Below are positions 56,315 through 64,000 of a DNA stretch of 64,000 nt, in pieces. Source of the stretch: Pedobacter zeae (GTDB lineage Bacteria; Bacteroidota; Bacteroidia; Sphingobacteriales; Sphingobacteriaceae); contig NZ_JACIEF010000002.1 of NCBI RefSeq assembly GCF_014196715.1, forward strand, positions 558,001 through 622,000, given 5' to 3'. The notes beneath the pieces were generated by a model. That model ran no database searches and had not been told where the DNA came from. It worked only from the letters and a program-made list of their open reading frames with translations. The position numbers were made by a program, and so were the translations under genes. How positions within the stretch are numbered: position 1 is the stretch's first letter; every line of letters starts with the position of its first letter.

Positions 56315-58735
56315 CTAATCGTGATCTTTGTTCCACCTGATCTTAATGCCCCCTTTTTCATCGTCAACAGCCTTTAAATGCAGTACGATGCCTCGCATTC
56401 TGGCTTGTTTTTTCTCTTCTTTGGTTAGGTTTTCATCTCCTTTGGGATTCCTTAAAGGGATATCCATGGCTACATTAGTTCCATTACCCAAAGCATAAGT
56501 ACCTTTAACATTAAAATTTAAAGCACTGGAATTAATCTGCATTGGACTGATTTCGATTTTGTCGCCCCTGATGTTGAGGGTTCCATCCAGGTTTTTGATC
56601 TCTACATTGGATAAGTTCCGGTTTGCAAAGGCAAATTTCCCGACTTTAACCATGGGCTCGAAATTAACAAGGGCTGCATTGTTCAGATTGAATACTACTT
56701 TGCCATTTATAGATCGCGGCAGGATTTTTCCGGTATGTGATATCCTGCCCGAAATATTAACCAGCGAAGAGAGGTAGCCCTTTAAATTTTTGTTGGTAAT
56801 GGTATTCTGTCCGAAATTATCAAAAGAGTAAAAGAAATCTTTAACACTCACATGGCTGATTTTCGAATTAATTTTAAAGCTGTTTGAGGCAGCTTCCTGA
56901 ATAATATTGCCTGCCAGGGATAACTGCCCGCCGGCATGCGCCACACTGATTTTATTGAAAAATATACCGCCTCCACGTAATGAAATATCTGCATCGAGGT
57001 TTTTGGCCGTAAATTTTTCATAAATGGCTTTATCTACCGTTAAGCGGATGTTCATTTTAGAAAGCTCGAGCACATTACTCAGTTCTTTAGATACCACCCG
57101 TTTGTTTCCACCCGATTTAGGTTTATTGCTCGATCTTGGCCCTAAAAAGGGTAGAAATTCTTTTAAATAAAGTTGTGGACTCGACATTTTTAAATTCACC
57201 AGTATTTTATCTGGTGCGGTATAATATAAATTGGCAAAATTTGCAATGCTACAACTTACGTTCAGCTCACTTTTGCCCAGTTGAAAATGTCCGTTCTGGA
57301 TAGATAGATCGTTTTGGTTAAAATTGATGTTTAATGCACTTTTTACCAGGTGCAGTTTTCTCGGGATGTAAAGGATATCGGCGTCAGCAACCTGTATTTT
57401 ACCTGAAACTACCGGCTTGGTAAACCTGAAATTATCAATATCGGCCTTACAATATAATCTCAGGTTAGCAGTTCCGTTTTTAAATTCGAAATTATTTGTG
57501 CCAAAGGAATTGTTTAAGTTAGATAGAGGAAACTGCGAAGTAACCAGGCCTGTGGCGATTGGCCGCGATAAGTTGTTTACTGTAAACGTATCGATTTTGA
57601 GGGGTGCATTGAAATATTTGGCCGTTAGTTTGTGGAATTTAATGGAAGAGTTTTCATCGCCAATAACCCCACCAGCGGTATCGCGGTTGGTAAAAGATCC
57701 ATCAAAGTTACAGGCTGTTAATTTACCTGCCGGAATAGAAACGATATTATCGCGTACTTTAATGCCAACTTTTATCAGCGGATCTCCGTATTTACCTGAT
57801 CCGTCATCGATGATATTCCCACGGATATCGATGGGTTTTTCGATGCCAAATTTTAAAAGCTTAGACGAAATGTTAGGCGATAAAAGCAAAGCTACATCCC
57901 TGAATAACACATCGTCAACAGCAATATTAATGGCAAAAGCAGATTTGGCAAGATCTATTTTTGCGCCTATCTCAAAAGGGTGACCGCCAATGTTTAATAC
58001 TTCAGGATATAAAATTACCGCATCCAGATCACGGCTGTAATGAGCCTGTAAGGTGCCTTCGAGCGATTTATCTTTTAAAAAACTGCCCTTACGGGTATTA
58101 AATGCGAAACTGTTTACCTGGGTTTTTAATTTTATTTTTCCCACCCATCCACTATCCGGATATTCCATCCTGCCCTTGATCTGATCGATATCAAAGTTGA
58201 AAAGTTTAAATCTCTTTTTGTTATCGAGTATTAAACTCACTTTATTAAAATCGATTTTACCAACCTCCAATGCAGAAGATTTGGGCGAAGATTTTTTCTC
58301 TGTTTTGGGCTTGCTCTTAAAAATACTGGTATTGCTGTAGCCGGTAGAATCGGTATAGAGGTATATAGCTGCATTATTGATGGCTATCTGCTTGATATTG
58401 ATATTGCCTACAATAAGCGAAAGCACATTTAGGGATACATCTATATCTTCTGCTTTTAATAAATCATGCTTATGTTGCGCCCATAAGCTATCCCTTAATA
58501 AAACACCGTTTAGGGATACGGAAACGCCCGGAAAGCTCTTTAGGAGTGTAGGCTCCATGCTGGTGGCCGTAATCTGACCATTTAAATTCTTATTTAGTTG
58601 CGAGAGGATAGAAGCCAGCACTTCTTTCTTGTTACGGCTAATATAAAACGCACCTGCCAACCAGGTTAATATAATGAGGACAACTAAAACAGATATAATT
58701 TTTAAAGAGATTTTGAGCCAGCGCTTCATAAACAT
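56315..58735 (-). CDS. AsmA family membrane-anchored protein
   Basis: The 806-residue protein (ATG 58735; 58729 is equally possible) has one N-terminal transmembrane helix (ISVLVVLIILTWLAGAFYI). A long beta-rich periplasmic part follows with the AsmA pattern (SFPGVSVSLNGVLLRD; SLEGTLQAHYSRDLDAVILYPEV). The C-terminal AsmA_2-like segment includes GKVVFNLNNAALVNFEPMVK and DGTLNIRGDKIEISPMQINSSALNFNVKGTYALGN. AsmA proteins are bridge-like lipid transporters of the envelope. It is monocistronic. Confidence 0.88.
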   Translation of the reverse strand: MFMKRWLKISLKIISVLVVLIILTWLAGAFYISRNKKEVLASILSQLNKNLNGQITATSMEPTLLKSFPGVSVSLNGVLLRDSLWAQHKHDLLKAEDIDVSLNVLSLIVGNINIKQIAINNAAIYLYTDSTGYSNTSIFKSKPKTEKKSSPKSSALEVGKIDFNKVSLILDNKKRFKLFNFDIDQIKGRMEYPDSGWVGKIKLKTQVNSFAFNTRKGSFLKDKSLEGTLQAHYSRDLDAVILYPEVLNIGGHPFEIGAKIDLAKSAFAINIAVDDVLFRDVALLLSPNISSKLLKFGIEKPIDIRGNIIDDGSGKYGDPLIKVGIKVRDNIVSIPAGKLTACNFDGSFTNRDTAGGVIGDENSSIKFHKLTAKYFNAPLKIDTFTVNNLSRPIATGLVTSQFPLSNLNNSFGTNNFEFKNGTANLRLYCKADIDNFRFTKPVVSGKIQVADADILYIPRKLHLVKSALNINFNQNDLSIQNGHFQLGKSELNVSCSIANFANLYYTAPDKILVNLKMSSPQLYLKEFLPFLGPRSSNKPKSGGNKRVVSKELSNVLELSKMNIRLTVDKAIYEKFTAKNLDADISLRGGGIFFNKISVAHAGGQLSLAGNIIQEAASNSFKINSKISHVSVKDFFYSFDNFGQNTITNKNLKGYLSSLVNISGRISHTGKILPRSINGKVVFNLNNAALVNFEPMVKVGKFAFANRNLSNVEIKNLDGTLNIRGDKIEISPMQINSSALNFNVKGTYALGNGTNVAMDIPLRNPKGDENLTKEEKKQARMRGIVLHLKAVDDEKGGIKIRWNKDHD

Positions 58736-58951
58736 TATTTGATTTAACCAATATAATGTTTTTTACAGGCTAATTGTTTGATTAATAACGAAAAATATCA
58801 GTATTAGCACTTTAAGTGGTTTAAAATGATTTATTTTAAAGCCATTTTATGTAGTTAGAAGGTGCTTCGAAATAATGCGCCTGCTGAGCATGAAATCCAT
58901 TTCATCTTTTAGGATGAAATGATCGCATTCAGTGTAAAATAAGCGAAATGC

Positions 58952-59431
58952 TTACAGTAAATGGGCAAAAACGGTAGAGTGCCAGCTATTTTGGAAAGGA
59001 ACTTCCCATTTGGTTTCCAGTTCAGCCAAATTTTGAACCATGTTGTTAAATACAATCGTTTCGGGTGTTACCTGTTTGATGTTTACCAGGGTCTCGAAAT
59101 CTTCCTTGCTGTTTACCACAACCTCGCCATTTACTTTATAAGCCATGTTAAAGCGGTTAAAAAGATCAACATGATATTCCTGTTCGATTTCTTTGATCAA
59201 TCTCACAGAACTATCAATAGAGCAACCGGTTACTCCGGCCTGACTTTCATCAACAGTAAGGATAATAAAAAAGCCATAACGAATTTCTGCTTTGGCCAGC
59301 AGTTCGTTTCCATGCGCCTTCCACTGGCTGGTAAAAGCTGCTAATTTATTCAGGATCTCATTTTCTTCACTTGAAGTAAATTTTCGATCGCTTTGGTATA
59401 TCCAAACTCTTGATTGTGGAGAAAAACTCAT
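58952..59431 (-). CDS. Bacteroidota protein of unknown function (often mislabelled ABC transporter ATPase)
   Basis: The protein has 159 residues from ATG 59431. It begins SPQSRVWIYQSDRKFTSSEENEILNKLAAFTSQWKAHGNEL and has the segment GVTGCSIDSSVRLIKEIEQEYHVDLFNRFNMAYKVNGE. No Walker A or B motif is present, so an ATPase role is not supported. A -7 element TAAATTTG (minus strand, 59435-59442) ends only 3 bp before the ATG, so the mRNA may be leaderless or nearly so. Confidence 0.75.
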   Translation of the reverse strand: MSFSPQSRVWIYQSDRKFTSSEENEILNKLAAFTSQWKAHGNELLAKAEIRYGFFIILTVDESQAGVTGCSIDSSVRLIKEIEQEYHVDLFNRFNMAYKVNGEVVVNSKEDFETLVNIKQVTPETIVFNNMVQNLAELETKWEVPFQNSWHSTVFAHLL

Positions 59432-59481
59432 ATACAAATTTATGATTTTAATTAATTTGCTGTATTAAAAACGCTAACCCG

Positions 59482-59967
59482 ATGAAAAAGTTTACACTCT
59501 GCTTGAAAATATCCCTTCTTTCGGCTTTTTGTATGTTTTTATGCGCTTTTTCAGAGCCCGAATCCATCGAACAGTACGTCAGTTACCTTCATAAAACATT
59601 TAGCGATCATTACGATACGAGCCAGGAAAACGGACAAATCAAGCGTTACGAACTAAATGTTACCAACAATGGTTTTTGCCGCTACAAACGTTATTTTAAT
59701 AACGGTAAAACCGAGTATTTCGCATTTAAGCTGGCTAAATTTAAAGATATGGATTATTATGGAACTACCCTGTCGGGTAAATTATATATCCATACCAAGG
59801 GTGATGATGTAATTGTGCAGACTTATAAGGATAGGGGTGGCGATGTAGATTCGATGGCTACGCAGGTAATTATCCCTGTAAAAAATATGGAGGCCGAAGA
59901 TTTAAACCAGATCAGGGATAACCTCGAAAAAATATGCGTTCAGCAACAGTCTGTTAAAATTCAGTAA
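59482..59967 (+). CDS. Secreted protein of unknown function
   Basis: The 161-residue protein has a signal peptide (MKKFTLCLKISLLSAFCMFLCAFSE). The mature part has a single small domain with FCRYKRYFNNGKTEYFAFKLAKFKDMDYYGTTLSGKLYIHTKGDDVIVQTYKD. No family is recognised. It is divergent from the preceding gene, separated by 50 bp. Confidence 0.65.
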   Translation: MKKFTLCLKISLLSAFCMFLCAFSEPESIEQYVSYLHKTFSDHYDTSQENGQIKRYELNVTNNGFCRYKRYFNNGKTEYFAFKLAKFKDMDYYGTTLSGKLYIHTKGDDVIVQTYKDRGGDVDSMATQVIIPVKNMEAEDLNQIRDNLEKICVQQQSVKIQ

Positions 59968-60081
59968 TAACAGCATTTTTGTATTGCCGGCATGTGTTTC
60001 AGATTCAATGTGATAATAGACTAAAATTTTGGAGATTGGGTTAAAACCGCTATCTTAAGTCGTATTTTAAACCATCTTATC

Positions 60082-61719
60082 TTGAAACGTAGAAACTTTA
60101 TTTATTTGACTGGTGTAGGTGCTGCTGCGGCCATGCTGCCTGCTATTCCAGTTTTCGGGAGAGAGATTTCCCCCGAGCAGGCATTAACTTATGTAGATCC
60201 TGCGGCAAAGAAAATCATGTCTGATGTGGCCCTGAATGCGGCACGGTCAAAAGGGGCAACCTACACCGATGTACGCATTGGAAGGTACCTTAACCAATAT
60301 GTGGTTACGCGCGAAGATAAGGTGGAAAATATTGTGAATACCGAATCGTATGGTATTGGTATCAGGGTAATTGCAAATGGAAGCTGGGGTTTCGCGGCAA
60401 CAGATAAAATGGATAAAGACAGTATTGCAAAGGCAGCAGAACTGGCCGTAACCATTGCCAAAGAAAATGCCCGTTTATTGCGCGAACCTGTACAACTGGC
60501 TCCCCAGAAAGGATATGGAGAAGTAAGCTGGAAGGCTCCCATCGAAAAAAATACATTTGAAGTACCGGTAAAGGAAAAAGTAGACCTTTTACTATCAGTA
60601 AATGACGCAGCCATAAAAGGTGGGGCAGATTACATCAATTCCATTCTTTTTGCCGTTAACGAGCAAAAATATTTTGCCTCTACCGATGGCTCTTATATCG
60701 ATCAGGATATTCACCGCATATGGCCTACTTTTTTTATCACCAAAATCAATAAGGAAACAGGTAAGTTCGAAACCAGGAATGCATTAAGTGCACCTACTGG
60801 CAAGGGCTATGAATACCTCAATGCCAGGCCACAGGATAAAATACAAACCGCATCGGGTACGCTTTATAAAGGCCGGTACGATATGCTTGAGGATGCCAAA
60901 CAGGGCGCAAGGCAAGTTGGCGAAAAAATGAAGGCCAAAACAGTAGAGCCCGGAAAGTACGACCTCGTTTTAGATCCTTCGCACCTTTGGCTTACCATAC
61001 ACGAATCTTGCGGACACCCAACTGAGCTCGATCGGGTATTGGGTTATGAGGCTAACTATGCGGGTACCAGTTTCCTCACCTTGGATAAGTGGGAATCTAA
61101 GAAATTCAATTATGGCAGTAAGGAAGTAAACATTACAGCTGATAAAACAGAAATAGGCTCATTAGGAGCTGTGGGTTATGATGATGAAGGTGTTAAATGC
61201 GGAAAATGGGATATCATTAAAGATGGAATATTGGTGAACTATCAGGCCATCAGGGATCAGGCCCATATTTTGGGATTGAAAAACTCGCAGGGCTGCTGTT
61301 ATGCCGATAATTGGAGCAGTGTCCAGTTTCAGCGTATGGCCAACATTTCTTTGCAACCGGGTAAAGCAAAACTCAGTATTGCCGATCAGATCAAAAATGT
61401 AGAGAAAGGCATTTACATTGTGGGCGATGGTTCATTTTCTATTGACCAGCAACGTTATAACTTCCAGTTCGGAGGGCAACTTTTTTATGAAATAAAGGAT
61501 GGGAAAATTATTGGTATGCTTAAAGATGTTGCCTATCAGGCCAATACCCAGGAATTCTGGAATTCGTGTGTAGCAATCTGCGATGAAAGCGACTACCGTT
61601 TAGGCGGTTCGTTTTTTGATGGCAAGGGACAGCCGGGCCAGGTAAGTGCTGTATCGCATGGATCGGCAACCGCACGTTTTAATAAAGTTAATGTGATCAA
61701 CACCGCTAGAAAAATCTGA
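60082..61719 (+). CDS. TldD-like metallopeptidase subunit with Tat-type signal
   Basis: The 545-residue protein starts at TTG 60082, directly followed by MKRRNFIYLTGVGAAAAMLPAIPVFG, a twin-arginine-like signal (KRRNF). The rest is a TldD/PmbA fold with the zinc motif HESCGHPTE at residues 307-315 (H-E-x-x-x-H), preceded by LDPSHLWLTI, and a C-terminal IGMLKDVAYQANTQEFWNSC. TldD with TldE cleaves unfolded or thiazole peptides. Its partner gene follows by 8 bp. Export of such a protein would place it in the periplasm, unlike E. coli TldD. Confidence 0.88.
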   Translation: MKRRNFIYLTGVGAAAAMLPAIPVFGREISPEQALTYVDPAAKKIMSDVALNAARSKGATYTDVRIGRYLNQYVVTREDKVENIVNTESYGIGIRVIANGSWGFAATDKMDKDSIAKAAELAVTIAKENARLLREPVQLAPQKGYGEVSWKAPIEKNTFEVPVKEKVDLLLSVNDAAIKGGADYINSILFAVNEQKYFASTDGSYIDQDIHRIWPTFFITKINKETGKFETRNALSAPTGKGYEYLNARPQDKIQTASGTLYKGRYDMLEDAKQGARQVGEKMKAKTVEPGKYDLVLDPSHLWLTIHESCGHPTELDRVLGYEANYAGTSFLTLDKWESKKFNYGSKEVNITADKTEIGSLGAVGYDDEGVKCGKWDIIKDGILVNYQAIRDQAHILGLKNSQGCCYADNWSSVQFQRMANISLQPGKAKLSIADQIKNVEKGIYIVGDGSFSIDQQRYNFQFGGQLFYEIKDGKIIGMLKDVAYQANTQEFWNSCVAICDESDYRLGGSFFDGKGQPGQVSAVSHGSATARFNKVNVINTARKI

Positions 61720-61727
61720 TAGAAATT

Positions 61728-63065
61728 ATGCCAATCTTAACAAAAGCAGAAGCAAAGGCACTTTTAACCAAAGTACTTGCTTACTCAAAAGCAGAACAAT
61801 GTGAAGTTAACTTAAATTGCTCGGATAGTGGAAACTTAAGGTATGCCAGAAACGCAGTTTCTACCAGTGGCGGAATCAGTTCCAACAGTTTGGTAGTGAG
61901 TTCGGCCTTTGGAAAAAAGCTGGGTACCGCTACCATCAATGAATTTGACGATGCTTCTTTGGAAAAAGTGGTTCGCAGATCGGAAGAACTTGCGCAGCTA
62001 GCACCGGAAAATCCCGAATTTATGCCTTTTCTTGGGCCTCAGGAATATGGTGCCGATTCACCTACATTTTCTCCGGCTACGGCGGCCATTACGCCAAAAG
62101 ACAGGGCCGATGCGGTACAGGCCAGTTTAAAAGAGGCTATGGATAATAAACTGAATGCCGCCGGGTTTTTATCGAACAGCGTGGGCTGTGCTGCTATAAT
62201 GAATAGTAAAGGTTTATTTGCCTACAATACTTCAACGGATGTTGCTTTTAACATTACCGTTAGAACTGATGATGGTAAAGGTTCTGGTTATGCTACCCGG
62301 GGATATACTGATTTTAGCAAGCTAAATGCAAAAGCCGATACTGCTATCGCCGCTAAAAAGGCAATGTCTTCGGTAACGGCAAAGGCCATTGAGCCAGGAA
62401 AATATACCGTTATTTTAGAGCCAACTGCGGTAGCGGTGATGCTGGAAAACCTGTTCTTCTCGATGGATGCCAGGCAAGCCGATGAAGGGCGGAGCTTTAT
62501 GAGCAAACCGGGAGGTAAGACAAAATTGGGAGAACAGCTGGTAGACGAAAGGGTAAATATCTATTCAGACCCCTGGAATCCGGAACTTCCAACTTCAACA
62601 TGGGCCGGAGACGGGCGGCCGCAGCAGAAAGTAAACTGGATAGAAAAAGGCGTAGTCAAAAACTTATACAGTTCGCGCTACTGGGCGCAAAAAACCGGAA
62701 TTAAAGCGATCCCCTTCCCGGGCGGTGCTATTATGCAGGGCGGAACCAAAAGCCTGGAAGAACTGATCAAAGAAACAGAAAAAGGAATTTTAGTAACCCG
62801 TTTATGGTATATCCGTACGGTTGATCCGCAAACATTGTTATTAACCGGATTAACAAGAGACGGTACTTTTTATATCGAAAATGGAGCAATTAAATTTCCG
62901 GTGAAAAATTTTCGTTTCAATGAAAGCCCGATCATTATGTTGAATAATTTAGATGAAATCGGGATAGCAGAACGCACGGTAAGTGCCGAATCTGAGGCAA
63001 ACTATCTCTTACCACCTTTAAGGATAAGGGATTTTACCTTTACTTCTTTATCTGATGCCGTATAG
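61728..63065 (+). CDS. TldE/PmbA-like peptidase partner
   Basis: The 445-residue protein has a TldE/PmbA fold (NLRYARNAVSTSGGISSNSLVVSSAFGKKLGTATI; NSVGCAAIMNSKGLFAYNTSTDVAFNITVRT; ELPTSTWAGDGRPQQKVNWIEKGVVKNLYSS). It lacks the HExxxH zinc motif, as TldE should. No signal peptide is seen, although the upstream TldD has one. It is 8 bp downstream and co-transcribed. A perfect 13-bp terminator follows. Confidence 0.9.
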   Translation: MPILTKAEAKALLTKVLAYSKAEQCEVNLNCSDSGNLRYARNAVSTSGGISSNSLVVSSAFGKKLGTATINEFDDASLEKVVRRSEELAQLAPENPEFMPFLGPQEYGADSPTFSPATAAITPKDRADAVQASLKEAMDNKLNAAGFLSNSVGCAAIMNSKGLFAYNTSTDVAFNITVRTDDGKGSGYATRGYTDFSKLNAKADTAIAAKKAMSSVTAKAIEPGKYTVILEPTAVAVMLENLFFSMDARQADEGRSFMSKPGGKTKLGEQLVDERVNIYSDPWNPELPTSTWAGDGRPQQKVNWIEKGVVKNLYSSRYWAQKTGIKAIPFPGGAIMQGGTKSLEELIKETEKGILVTRLWYIRTVDPQTLLLTGLTRDGTFYIENGAIKFPVKNFRFNESPIIMLNNLDEIGIAERTVSAESEANYLLPPLRIRDFTFTSLSDAV

Positions 63066-63074
63066 TTAAAAATA

Positions 63075-63105
63075 AAAGGCCTGAGTATCCGGTACTCAGG
63101 CCTTT
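63075..63105. terminator. Terminator between TldE-like and Fe-S protein genes
   Basis: A perfect 13-bp stem AAAGGCCTGAGTA / TACTCAGGCCTTT with a 5-nt loop between convergent genes. Confidence 0.85.
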
Positions 63106-63119
63106 GTTATAAAAGTTAT

Positions 63120-63908
63120 TTAAAGTCCGTTGGCTCTTGCCGTAATTTCTGCAATATCCAGCACTTTTACTTCCTGTTCTTTATCTTTTAATTTAATGCC
63201 ATCGCTTAACATCGTCATGCAAAATGGGCAACCCGCTGCAATAAATTGAGGGCTGGTTTCCAGCGCTTCATCAATACGTTCCACATTGATGTCTTTATTT
63301 CCTTTCTCGGGTTCTTTAAACATCTGTGCACCACCGGCACCACAACATAAACCATTGCTTTTGCAGCGTTTCATTTCTACCAGTTGGGCATCTAAAACTT
63401 CCAATGCTTTTCTTGGTGCTTCATAAATTCCGTTTCCACGGCCTAAATAACAAGGATCGTGATAGGTAATTTTCTTGCCTTTAAAGCTTTCGCCCCCTTC
63501 AGCTTTTAATTTACCTTCATTAATTAAATCCTGAATGAGTTGCGTATGGTGTATAACTTCATAAGTACCCCCTAAGCCCGGGTATTCATTTTTAATGGTA
63601 TTGAAACAGTGCGGACAGCCGGTTACTATTTTTTTTATGTTATAGGCATTTAAAACCTCGATATTGGTCATGGCCTGCATCTGGAAAAGAAACTCGTTTC
63701 CTGCTCTTTTAGCCGGATCGCCGGTGCAGCTTTCTTCGGTTCCCAATACGGCATATTTTATGCCTACATGATGTAAAATCTTGCAGATGTCGCGGGTAAT
63801 TTTCTGTGCACGTTCATCATAGCTTCCTGCACATCCAACCCAAAATAATATTTCCGGTTCTTCGCCTGCGGCCATTAATTCGGCCATTGTAGGGACTTTA
63901 AATTCCAT
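63120..63908 (-). CDS. CCG-domain (Fe-S) binding protein
   Basis: The 262-residue protein has two CCG-type cysteine clusters: VGCAGSYDERA/EESCTGD/GCPHCFNTIKN in the first half and YHDPCYLGRGNG/KSNGLCCGAGGAQM/GCPFCMTML in the second. Such domains bind a non-cubane 4Fe-4S cluster or Zn in heterodisulfide reductase-like, LutA-like and GlcF-like subunits. It is therefore an electron transfer or dehydrogenase subunit. A ferredoxin-type partner would be expected beyond the window. Confidence 0.88.
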   Translation of the reverse strand: MEFKVPTMAELMAAGEEPEILFWVGCAGSYDERAQKITRDICKILHHVGIKYAVLGTEESCTGDPAKRAGNEFLFQMQAMTNIEVLNAYNIKKIVTGCPHCFNTIKNEYPGLGGTYEVIHHTQLIQDLINEGKLKAEGGESFKGKKITYHDPCYLGRGNGIYEAPRKALEVLDAQLVEMKRCKSNGLCCGAGGAQMFKEPEKGNKDINVERIDEALETSPQFIAAGCPFCMTMLSDGIKLKDKEQEVKVLDIAEITARANGL

Positions 63909-63921
63909 TTGTCTATTATAC

Positions 63922-63960
63922 TAGTATCAAGTATCGAATATCAAATATCGAGTATCGAGA
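63922..63960. repeat. TATCGA-type tandem repeat
   Basis: AGTATCAAGTATCGAATATC and following units of 7-9 bases (TATCRA-TATCGA) run for about 39 bp upstream of the Fe-S gene. Confidence 0.7.
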
Positions 63961-64000
63961 CCTGGTAATTATTATTTAATTCAATGTCAACTGAAAACGT

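Noticed and set aside
57417..57983. 188-codon plus-strand frame inside the AsmA gene
   Set aside because: It lies wholly opposite a strongly supported gene and has no recognisable domain.
58952..59431. ABC transporter ATPase label
   Set aside because: There is no Walker A, Walker B or signature motif.

Overview
This 64 kb window looks like chromosomal DNA of a Bacteroidota in or near Pedobacter (family Sphingobacteriaceae). The signs are a type IX secretion (T9SS) cluster with a CHU_C/type B sorting domain and a PorP/SprF protein, -7 elements of the TAnnTTTG type, mostly A/T-rich leaders without Shine-Dalgarno sites, DUF4199, DUF4268 and SHOCT families, a TonB-dependent receptor, a GH78 rhamnosidase and a monomeric isocitrate dehydrogenase. 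No tRNA, rRNA, CRISPR array, prophage or intact insertion sequence was seen. Genus is an inference from gene content.

Layout. 0-9 kb: tail of glgB, an array of hairpins, an ATPase with a nuclease-like C-terminus, three secreted Ig-like/DUF11 proteins followed by PorP/SprF, an orphan sigma-region-2 protein, a Crp-like regulator, and a possible small RNA. 9-12 kb: a 5'-nucleotidase divergent from a DeoR regulator across three near-identical palindromes, then an AT-rich pair (RraB-like/TPR protein and metallophosphoesterase). 12-20 kb: a GAF histidine kinase, then a glycolytic block with an operon pfkA - BadF-like protein - gapA, a divergent regulator with a degenerate Nudix domain, a second BadF-type sugar kinase and L-threonine aldolase. 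One distinctive 19-bp palindrome occurs three times in this block and was noticed nowhere else. 20-33 kb: biotin carboxylase, riboflavin synthase, rhamnosidase, TPR and porin proteins, BrkB-type membrane protein, META lipoprotein, GNAT, and DUF4199 with a membrane-anchored LuxR regulator. 33-36 kb: a DNA alkylation repair operon with a split Ada protein, a zinc-ribbon protein and ssb. 36-46 kb: TonB receptor, PQQ-type sugar dehydrogenase lipoprotein, two ankyrin proteins and icd. 46-64 kb: dnaX, a metallopeptidase, an AraC regulator, the rpsF-rpsR-rplI operon, SDR, DUF1080, mtgA, AsmA, a TldD/TldE pair and a CCG-domain Fe-S protein.

The most coherent candidate for a new system is the glycolysis regulon at 13.6-19.2 kb. 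A Nudix-fold winged-helix regulator has lost the catalytic Nudix residues. It sits divergent from pfkA and gapA, with a BadF-family protein lacking the acidic phosphate-1 residue encoded between them. A second, intact BadF kinase and a short putative transcript upstream of the histidine kinase carry the same palindrome. Intergenic space is also full of several families of short imperfect repeats (REP-like hairpins, 14-bp tandem units, GATGGATGATGG-type tracts), listed separately.
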